A stretch of 64,000 nucleotides of DNA from Shinisaurus crocodilurus (Eukaryota; Chordata; Lepidosauria; Squamata; Shinisauridae): contig CM037876.1 in assembly GCA_021292165.1 (NCBI GenBank), forward strand, positions 114,643,379 to 114,707,378, given 5' to 3'. Below the pieces are notes generated by a model. It searched no databases, was not told the DNA's origin, and worked only from the letters and a program-made list of their open reading frames with translations. The translations under genes were made by a program, and so were the position numbers. How positions within the stretch are numbered: the stretch's first letter is position 1; the number at the start of each line of letters is the position of its first letter. Below, one piece after another: positions 55,555 through 64,000 of the stretch.

Positions 55555-55995
55555 CTGGAAAAACAACAAGAGGACATCAGAAGACTAGACCACGGGGGGG
55601 AGGGTTCAAAAGCTGCTAAGTCACATGAAAATGTCTACAAGGCAGTTTGTTCCTTCCCCAATATTTAACAAAGCATGTTGATTAGCACCCAGAGTAGCAA
55701 TCATAGATAGATTTTGAAAAGAACCCCTCAATCAGCAGGTAAATTCCTTGTCCCGTCTATTTTGATCTATGCAAGCAGATACTAGATATCAATAGCAAGT
55801 TGATTTTTATTCATTGCACAAGGCTTCTAATCTGTATAGGTTTATGCAGCTTATGTGTTAGTTTTCAGAGCAAAGTGAGGACTTCAAAGCACTTTGTAAC
55901 TACACCCAAGGTATATTGATATTTGATAGAAGTTTTAACTAAATATTCACCACTGTAAATACAATTCATACTTGATGGTATTAAATTTATTAAAA

Positions 55996-56133
55996 CATGG
56001 GTGGACAACTTGAGGCCCTCCAGATGTTGTTGGTCTGCAACTCCCATCTTTCCTCACCATTGGCCATGCTGGCTAAGAATGATGAGAGTTGCAGTTCAAC
56101 AACATCTGGAGTGCCATAACTTGCCTACGTCTG
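55996..56133. mobile_element. hAT-like hairpin element, second family
   Basis: The left arm AACTTGAGGCCCTCCAGATG...CTGCAACTCCCAT is mirrored by ATGAGAGTTGCAGTTC...CATCTGGAGTGCC. The flanks TATTAAAA and AATTAAAA agree at seven of eight bases. This is a common amniote-type hairpin repeat without coding sequence. Confidence 0.65.
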
Positions 56134-57019
56134 AATTAAAAGTTACTTAGTTATGCTTGGTTCCATCCAACATCGCATGAGTAGACTTCCCAGACAAGCA
56201 ACATGACTTTTTTACTTTCCTTCCTCCACAACCGTCTGCGACCCTTCAAACTTGCACCAGAGAGTCCCTGAACTCTCTGAAGCAGAACTAGGGAGCAGGG
56301 GGCTGTAGAGGGAAGGGAAATCCATTCTGCCAGCTTGCAGACAGACACAGTTGGATATAACCCACTGTAAGCAGTGATTTTTTCTTCCCAGTTTAAAACT
56401 TGTGCTAAATGTCTGCTTATATACAAGAGATAACTATTCACTACTACTTTTTCTTCCTATGTGTTCTCTTTTAATAGAACCTGGGAACACTTTTCCTTGC
56501 AGATGTGTTGTCACCCTTCCTGACGGCCCTGCTCCTATGCAGCCTGATACACAAATTAAACAGGGAAGTTTTCCTCATCTCTTTATCTCTATGCCAGAAA
56601 ACATTTCATTTGGTCTACTTCTGTGAGTCAAGCTCCTGTAACTGGATAAATATTCCAGCCTTTCCCCACATTTGCTTCTAGGTGCACTGTTGCTAGTGTT
56701 GCCACTCCCCCCCAACCCCAGCCCTGGGCCTGAGCAGCAGGTTGGCTTACGGAAATTAAGTACCGTATGTGCAACTTTTCCTGGCATGGAGAAAATGTCA
56801 TAAGGAAAGCACCACCTGCTTAATATCTGCATGTCAGGCTGCTAGCCTGCTGCTAAATGCACAGGACTAGGGCAAGAAAAAATGTGGCAACCCAAGAAAA
56901 AGCACACATTAGGAGCAAATGTAGGGAAATACTAGAATAATTATCCAGGTGATGAGAATGGCACATTGGCCATAGCATTACAATGAAAATTAAGAGAATT
57001 GACTGTGTTATAGATGGAA
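56134..57019. other. Intronic sequence, no gene seen
   Basis: No domain-bearing frame or clear repeat was recognised. Confidence 0.4.
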
Positions 57020-57317
57020 ACTAGGTATCACCTTCGGCAAGAAGGCGAGATCTGGTCTGAGAACCACCTTGTCCTTGTGGCATGTAAGGTATGGAGAGTC
57101 CACTCTCAAGGCACAGAGTTTGCTAGAACGGCGAGCGGATGTTATCGCTATGAGAAAGGCTGTCTTTCATGACACTAGGAGAAGATCTGTGGTAGCCATT
57201 GGCTCAAAAGGTTTGAGGTAAGTGCCTTAAGGACTAAGGTGAGGTCCCAACCAGGAACCAAAGACCGAACCAGAGGTACTAGGTTCCTCAAGCCCTTCAT
57301 GAACTGTTTCACTGAAG

Positions 57318-57662
57318 CAGGGGTTCTTAACCTGTGGGGTACACCTCCCCAGGGGAGGTTTGGACTGACTCCAGGGGAGGTGTGAGTAGCCCCTCAACTA
57401 TGAATTGTTTATTTTACAAGTACATAGCAGTGCAGCTTGGTGGTTGGCCCAACCTTATTTCTTTCTACTAATCTTGGGAGCTACGCCGTTCATTTAATTG
57501 AATATGCTTTTTTTTTTTTTTAGTCCAAAGACAGAGCATAAAATAAAAAAATGCAAACTTGTCCTGACTAAGCCTAAATTTTGGGCCATTAACACATGGG
57601 AGGCATGGGTCATAAGATTTTTCACAAGGGAGGTGTGACACCAAAAAGGTTAAGAACCACTG
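57318..57662. mobile_element. hAT (Charlie-like) non-autonomous element
   Basis: The ends are CAGGGGTTCTTAACCTG and AGGTTAAGAACCACTG. The flanking octamers CACTGAAG (57310-57317) and CACTAAAG (57663-57670) match at seven of eight bases. The interior has GGGGAGGT repeats and a T run, and no transposase. It is inserted into the recombinase region of DIRS copy B3. Confidence 0.8.
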
Positions 57663-58432
57663 CACTAAAGGGTGTGAGAACAAGGTACCTCCATGAACAA
57701 TCAGGCGGTACGCCGATATTGCTGCCACATAGACTCAGATGGAAGGCAGCTTCAAGTCCCTGGACATCAGAACATGTAGATATTGCAAAACATACTCAAT
57801 AGAACACTAGGCAGGAACCACTCCCAACTCTGATGCGAAAGAGCCAACCACTTCCTCACATACGAAGAGTGGATCGATAGTTTCCACGCTGCACATGGGA
57901 CCGTCCATACCCCTTCAGAGAGCTGAGAGAAAGGTCCTCCACGCCATGAGCCAAAGGACACGCAGATTTGGATGTCGACGTGGACCTTGTGCTTGGGTGA
58001 GAAGGGTCAGAAACTGTGGTAGGGTCTGATACTCCCCGTGGGAAAGACGGAGGAGGGGCACGAACCATGGTTGTCTCACCAGAATGCAGTTGGTACCGTT
58101 GTGCTGGATCTTTGAGATCACCCTGGTTAGTAGCGGGATCAGTGGAAAGATGTAGAACAAAGTCCCCATCCAGGAGAGCAGAAAGGCATCCGTCAGAGAC
58201 TACGGATCCTGGCCCGCCCTGCTGCAGAATATCGGGCAAGCAGTATTCTCTGTGGTAGCAAAGAGATCCACAGTTAGCATTCCCCAAATACTGAAGATTG
58301 TCACTCGGACCTGACAGCTCAATTCCCACTTGTGGGATTGCAGGGATACTCAGCTAAGGGCATCGGTGAGTGTGTTGTCTGTCCTTGCTATATGGATCGC
58401 TACAAATGAAATTTGGCGAGGAATTGTCCCAC

Positions 58433-58753
58433 TCAAATAGCTTCAGAGTCAAGGTGGACAATTTGATGGAGCAAGTACCGCCTTCTTTGTTCAGGTAGGC
58501 AACTACTGTGGTGTTCTGTTGCTACCTGGGCTAGCTTGCCTCTCAGCATGGATTTGAGGGATCTCATTGCGTTCCGTACAGCGCGGAGTTTGAGACGGTT
58601 GATGGGCTCCTTCCATTCCCCAGAAGACCAAACATCTTGGACTGTCTTGCGGTTGCAATGCGCTCCCCAGCCAGGCAGGGAGGCATCCGTTGTCAGAGTC
58701 GTGGATGGAGAGGGGGGATGGAATGAGAGACCTGTCAGGTTCCTCTCCTCCAT
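58433..58753 (-). pseudogene. DIRS-B RNase H remnant, copy B3
   Basis: The frame contains TTLTTDASLPGWGAHCN and INRLKLRAVRNAMRSLK, the RNase H first-Asp and LELRAV motifs. A frameshift follows before the last catalytic Asp. Confidence 0.7.
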
Positions 58754-59194
58754 GCACCACCGTAGAGAGTCCTTGATATGGGCTGGCAGAACCAGTCGTG
58801 CGTTGCAGTCTGGGTCAAAGGACCTCAGGATCCAGTTCTGTAGTAGTCACATCCGCAGATGGGCGAATGCGACTACCGAGATCGAGGAAGCCATGAGGCC
58901 GAGGAGGTGCTATATCGAATGGGCCATGCAGGAAGTAGATCGGTGTAGTCTCTTCGCAGAGGTAAGTAACTTCCTTACTCTGTCCATTGGTAGAAAAGCC
59001 CGACCTGCAGTTGCATCCACTATTGCCCCAATAAACTGTATGTTCTGTGTAGGGACGAGGACTGACTTCTTCTGATTCAGACAGAGTCTGAGCGTTTCCA
59101 GCAAATCCAGAGTCGTCCTGAGGGATTCCTTCAGGCGGTGTTCCATGGAGTAGACCAGGAGCTAGTAATCGAGGTAAGGAAATATTGTCACTCC

Positions 59195-59542
59195 TCAAGC
59201 CCGAAGGCTGGCACAGACCACCGTAACACACTTTGTAAATACCCTCAGAGCCGTCAACAGGCCGAATGGTAGAATGACAAATTGGAATGCATCTTCTCCA
59301 ATGCGGAAGCGTAGGTACTTCTGACTGTCCTGGTAGATTGGTATATGAAAATAAGCTTCCTGGAGATCGATGGAAGTAAACCAATCAGTCCTGCAAAGCA
59401 GGGGCGGGATCGACTGGAGTGTTACCATTTGAAACTTCCTTGGTGTAATGAAGAAGTTGACAGTCCTGAGATCCAGGATCGGGCAAAGCCCTCCATCCCT
59501 TTTTGGCACTGTGAAATATCTGGAGTAGAGGTCTTCCTGCAA
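59195..59542 (-). pseudogene. DIRS-B reverse transcriptase remnant, copy B3
   Basis: The frame has SRYFTVPKRDGGLCPILDLR, DWFTSIDLQEAYFHIPI and FVILPFGLLTALRVFTKCV, homologous to copy B1 at 7514-8040. It is cut before YxDD by a frameshift near 59190. Confidence 0.75.
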
Positions 59543-59942
59543 GAGATGTCTGGGGACAGGTTAGATTGCCCCTTTTTGAAGCAAGGAAGTGACCTCCTCC
59601 CGCAGCGGTGGTGATGGCTGCGTGGTCCAGATGCCAAGAAAGGGAGGGAGTGCATCAGACTCGATCCTGTACCCATGCTGGATGATGTTCAATACCCAGT
59701 GGTCTGTTGTTATCTTCCTCCACGATGGTAGGAAGCGGGACACGCGGCCATTGAAGTTGACCGGAGAGTTGAGCTAGATGCTGCATGTTGGACTGGCATG
59801 CAAGTCAAAGGTGTTGCTTTGAGGGGTCCCCTCCTCTGCGGGAGCCCTGGTACTGCGGCTGATTGAATGAGCGGCTCGGTGCCTGGGGCTGCCGCGCACG
59901 CAGGTGACGATCTTGCACACTTTGTTGAAAATATGAGGGCTG

Positions 59943-61380
59943 CTAAGTTGCCAAGGAAGATGGGAGTTGGGGCCACCTCCGATGCCAGAATGGCTTAGAC
60001 AATGGAAGCGGTCCAAGTCCCATCTTCCTAGCATTTACTTGAGCCTTTTGGGCCAGGTCAAGCGATTCATCTGTAAAGGAGTTAAACAAACCTGTGCCGT
60101 AGAAAGGTAAATCTGCTATACAGGATCGAACCCCAGGGGTTAAGGAGGTCAAGCATAGCCAGGCATGATGTCTTAATGCAACCGCGCCGATTAGGGAGCG
60201 ACTGTGGCAATCAGCTTGATGTTTTGCTGTATGGATCTGTTGTCGGGGCAGGCTGGTTGCTTCTGCCTGGAACACCCGTGCCAGCTCTCTCTTCTCATTG
60301 GGCAGGTAATCACACAGGCCAGCCATCTTTTCCCAAAGGAAAAGTTGGTAACAGGCCATGGTGGCCTATTAATTAGTCACCTGAAGTCCAAGAGAGCTGG
60401 ACGAGTAAATCCTGTGCCAAATCCATCTAGTCGCTTGCCCTCTTTCTCTACTGGCGTGGAATGCTGTCTCCCCAGTCTGGACTGCACCGACTCAACTATG
60501 ATGGAGTACAGGGTGCGAGAAAAGGAATTTTGCGTCCTCTTCCCGCACCCTGTACATAGACTCTAGACATGTGGCTATCGCAGGAACCGATGCCAATGTC
60601 TTCCATGTACTCTGGACGGTTTCCAGAAGTGTAGGTAGGAATGGGATCAATGTCGGTGTCAACGTTATTTATTTATTTATTATATTTATCAATCGCCCAT
60701 CTGGCCAGACATCCGGCCACTCTGAGTGATGTACAATGCAATAAAATACAGGGGACACACACACACACACACACACACAGTATAAAACACAATTAAAAAT
60801 CCTAACCCACCCCATATTCCCACCTGAAAAGCCACGTTTTTAATGCCCGGCGGAAGCTAATCAAAGAAGGGGGATGGCGGAGGTCACTGGGGGAGAGAGT
60901 TCCATAAATTGGGGGCTGCCACAGAAAAGGCCCTCCTCCTAGTCCCCACCAGCCTGGTTTCTCTGGCTGATGGGACAGGGAGAAGGCCATCCGTGGCAGA
61001 TCTTGTTGAGCCAATGCCGCTGGGGTAACCAGTGCTCTCGAGCTCGAGGCCAGTGATGGAGAGGCGGCTTTTTGAGAAGAGGCCTTATCAGCCTTGGCTT
61101 TCTCAATCTTAGTGGCTTTTCGCCACTTCCAGCGTTCTGCCTCCTCTTTTGTTTTATGGGCCCATTTCACTAACTTTTTAGCCAAGAGGGACTCCACAGA
61201 TTTGCCTGGTGTAGAAGGGCACACCAATGTAATTGTATGGGATGGCGGAGTGTGTCCATGACCTGGGCCTCCTCCCTAAACAGACAAGGCAAAGGGAATG
61301 CCCATCTGCTGGGGGCAATTTGGCCCCACACTTAACACATTTATGGAAAGCTGCTTTAGCAGGCATGGTGCGATCCCATG
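59943..61380 (-). pseudogene. DIRS-B Gag remnant, copy B3
   Basis: It starts with MPAKAAFHKCVKCGAKLPPA (ATG at 61366), then LCLVCLG. An interior Lys/Ala-rich piece lies near 61050-61150. The Gag C-terminal half follows (59943-60359) with SCIADLPFYGTGLFNSFTDE, the counterpart of the GKRLFGEPLD motif in family A. A repeat insertion at about 60665-60985 and several frameshifts break it. Confidence 0.55.
60665..60985 (-). mobile_element. LINE/SINE 3'-tail repeat inside DIRS B3
   Basis: It begins with ATTT repeats and TATATTTATCAATCGCCC, contains an (AC)n run (60755-60779), then CCCACCTGAAAAGCCACG and GGGGGAGAGAGTTCCATAA. The structure is that of a non-LTR element 3' tail in reverse orientation. 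The exact family is uncertain. Confidence 0.5.
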
Positions 61381-61706
61381 AAGGGGGGAAAACGACAGGA
61401 TGAGAGAAGAATTTCCCCCCCCCTTTAAGACGAGAAAAAATAGGGGAGAAAAGATGAAAACGAAGGGAGAAAAGGCCTCAGCCAACGACGCTGCGAAAAA
61501 CGCAGAGCAGAACCTCCCAAAGAACCAATGAGTCACAATGGCGGTTCGAAGAGGAACTGAGGGGACAGGCGGGAGCCCCGCTAAGGAGCATGTGTGATGG
61601 GGGAGGGGCTCCCACCAGATTCTCCTCAGGTATAGAACTTTCTCGAAGTGGTCTCAGTGCAGGCACAGAGCCCATATGTGTGATGCACAGAGGCCACGGA
61701 GAAGAA

Positions 61707-62146
61707 CTTAAAGAAACTGAAAAACTGTATTTCTAAAGCTGAAATCTTGCAAAGACTTCCAAAATATTATCTTTACAAGTGTTCTCATCAAAGCTACATT
61801 TGTGCTTTATTCGCCTGCAAATCTTGAGAACTACAACTACTTAGGTTTATGCATTACTTGAGTTGCCCCATTTCATAACATGCACACACATATGTATGGA
61901 CCCCAGTTTCAATTTCATGTATCTACATCATGCCAGCAATTATATATTTTAACAGCCACATGTAAGCCACTACCATAGAAAGGTTAATTTTCTTTGTAAC
62001 ACACAGGTAACTTCCATCTAAGAAAAATACAATTTTTGTCCTATAGGTCTGGAAGCTATGGGAAAAACTCTGAATCACTGTATACAGAAGAACAAATAGT
62101 GATATAGATATTCCACTTTATGGTTTTACTTCTCGAAAACCTTATG
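61707..62146. other. Intronic sequence, no gene seen
   Basis: AT-rich. Nothing was recognised. Confidence 0.4.
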
Positions 62147-62602
62147 GGCAGCATGATGAGGCTGCCTGTAACCCTCCAAGCTTGGAGGATTATCGGCACC
62201 CTATTGAGGGTGGGAGGAGTGTGGCGGATAGGATTGCCGCCACATTCCCCTCACCCTCAAAAACACTTACGGTAGATGGCCGATTTCGACTGTATAAGTG
62301 TTTTACATCTCCTCTCGAGGAGGAGAGGCTGAGGCACCACCTGGATTCCTCGGAAGCCAATGGTGCCTCACTCCTCCCCTCCCTGCCCCCAGGAATGCCC
62401 CCCCCCCAGGGGAACCTAAGACAGTGTTCCGCCTTTGGTTCCCTGCCGGCACGGAAAGAACCATGCCAGCTACAAGGTGGGGGGTGGGTGGACTGTGCAC
62501 TGTGACCTCAGAAGGAATTTCCGAGGTCGCAGAGGCTTCTATGCCCTATCCTATGGCCTCCCGCAGAAAAGGTCGGAGAGCTATAGGATTGCGCCCTTAC
62601 AG
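62147..62602. repeat. Unnamed ~450-bp interspersed repeat, copy 2
   Basis: The counterpart of 53061-53502 in the same orientation, with GGCAGCATGATGAGGCTGCC at the left and ATAGGATTGCGCCC at the right. A run of C lies at 62399-62408. Short plus-strand frames within it are not shared with copy 1. Confidence 0.65.
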
Positions 62603-64000
62603 AACCACAAATAGCATTCTAAAAGTCTCACAAATGTAGTAAAAAGATTAAAGATAAGTACATCCTACGTGTCTGCTGGTATTATGTACGCAAACAGAAC
62701 AATGTTGTAATTGTGTCTTTGCAGTATCAGTCACGCCCCTAAGGTAGGCATTTCATTTCCATGCATTAAAATGTTCATTTTAAAATGAATACACACCCTA
62801 CTCACAAGTGAGTTAAAGTAAATAATGACCTGATTAAATCCACTCCCTTACGCACCCATCCCCCAGGGAAAAACAAATGGAAACTCAGCCTTAAAAGGCA
62901 AGGGAGCTAAAGTTGTAAGGTGTAAGATCCTAACTTAGCGAAAGAGTGTGGCTACATTTAAATTAATTTCCAGTACATATTTTAAAAAAATATTGGAAAC
63001 ATTAATTTAATTTTATTTTTTGTCATTACCTGCAACTAACATTTCTGTTTTACATCTGATTTAAATCTCAGCAGGTAAATGAATAGAGATTAATCAATAA
63101 AGTATATTCTGTAGCAAAGTTTTCTGCCTGGGATTACATCAAAACACCCCATTAATTTTGGGTGAATGAAAATCTTATGCCCAGAGTGAGAACTGGCAAA
63201 CTGCTGGAAAACATGGTCCCAAGGGGTTAATAAGACAGCCATTACTGTTTATGCATTATGAAATCAAAAGTACAGTACCAGCACTGCTCCACCTCCACAG
63301 CTATAACCTTTCCAACTCAGAACTTGGAAACTCAAATTATTTGGAAGGAAAGGTAAGGGTAAAAGGGCAACAAATAGTTAATGTTTAAGATAAAGCAAGC
63401 AAGCTTAACACACTCTATCCCTGCAAATCCTTCCAAAATCCCTGTCCCCTCTTATTGCAGCAAATGAGATGCAATGCAGGGCACAAGTAATTTGGCAAGA
63501 TTCCTCCTCCCATGTCCCATGATAACTATGGCACACTTTCCCAATATGGAAAGGGGTTCGGGCGAAGAAAGAGAATATGCAATGTACTTTGATCACAGGA
63601 TGCCAGAGAGACACCAAGGTCAATATCAGATTCACAAAACACATTTCCTACTGGAAAGTGAATAATAAGCAAATCAGTACAGAAAATTTACTAATAAAAG
63701 TGTGGTTGCCATCTGTAAGCTTCATCTTATGCAGGTTTACTTGGCAGTAAGTCCCACTGGACTTGATAGGACAAATGTCTAATTAATCAACCTTTATAGG
63801 ATAAAGCTTCCAATTATAGTATATCAATTTAGAACTATAATGTGCAGTTACACCAACCAAAGTAGTTCTAAACTCAAAGATGAATTGAAAACTGTGTGTG
63901 TGCATGCGGACACACGTGCTCACATAAATAATAATTGTCAAGCCTTGGCATTTGAATGGCATTTAAAACATATATCTTTTTAAAATAAAGAAATAAGTCA
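62603..64000. other. Intronic sequence to the window end
   Basis: AT-rich sequence. A single arm of the GGGACTTACT repeat family lies near 63725-63770. No gene or exon is supported. The PPARA promoter and first exon must lie beyond the window if the gene follows the usual structure. Confidence 0.4.

Larger units (their letters stand above)
57020..61706 (-). mobile_element. Decayed DIRS-like element, family B copy 3 (3' truncated)
   Basis: From its 5' end (61706) it has a terminal repeat matching copy B2 (61570-61706), the Gag start at 61366, Gag pieces, RT (59195-59542), RNase H (58433-58753) and part of the recombinase down to about 57020. The 3' end with its internal complementary region is missing. 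A hAT element (57318-57662) and a LINE/SINE-tail repeat (about 60665-60985) are nested inside. Many stops are present. Confidence 0.78.

Overview
The window is vertebrate genomic DNA, most likely from a squamate reptile. It carries most of one gene, the nuclear receptor PPARA (peroxisome proliferator-activated receptor alpha), on the minus strand. Six coding exons run from about 27.2 kb down to position 85. All have canonical GT/AG boundaries, and together they give a 468-residue product from the conserved start, or 478 residues from an ATG ten codons upstream. The squamate guess rests on the amniote-type CR1, L2 and MIR repeats together with DIRS and Gmr1-like retroelements. It is an inference, not a species call.

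Layout. 1-332: last PPARA exon. 1061-1508: main ligand-binding exon. 1.5-15 kb: a large intron with an old solo LTR-like block, a decayed DIRS element (B1), an unidentified protein-coding-like block split by a CR1 LINE, and palindromic DNA elements. 15043-17225: hinge and second-zinc-finger exons. 17.2-24.5 kb: intron with hairpin elements and LTR-like blocks. 24546-24706: first-zinc-finger exon. 26994-27242: first coding exon. From there to the end of the window lies 5'-UTR intron, with one candidate non-coding exon at 55426-55554.

That upstream intron is heavily invaded. It holds an internally deleted DIRS copy (B2, 28.5-31.1 kb). It holds an almost intact DIRS element (A, 33.0-39.2 kb) with Gag-like, RT/RNase H and tyrosine recombinase frames, inverted terminal repeats and an internal complementary region. 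It holds a young Ty3/Gypsy element (43466-49674) with nearly identical LTRs, a 5-bp target duplication and the unusual integrase-before-reverse-transcriptase order of the Gmr1 group. Its Gag contains a SCAN-like segment. A third decayed copy of the second DIRS family (B3) lies at 57.0-61.7 kb. CR1, L2, MIR, hAT-like and mariner-like elements fill much of the rest.

No bacterial genes, rRNA, tRNA genes or CRISPR arrays are present. The most notable signals are: the complete DIRS element with a tandem array of YY1-like motifs in its leader; the Gmr1-type element with a SCAN-like Gag; splice-donor-like motifs in the DIRS termini; a candidate PPARA leader exon that would create two upstream ORFs; and an unrecognised coding-like block around 8.1-11.2 kb.
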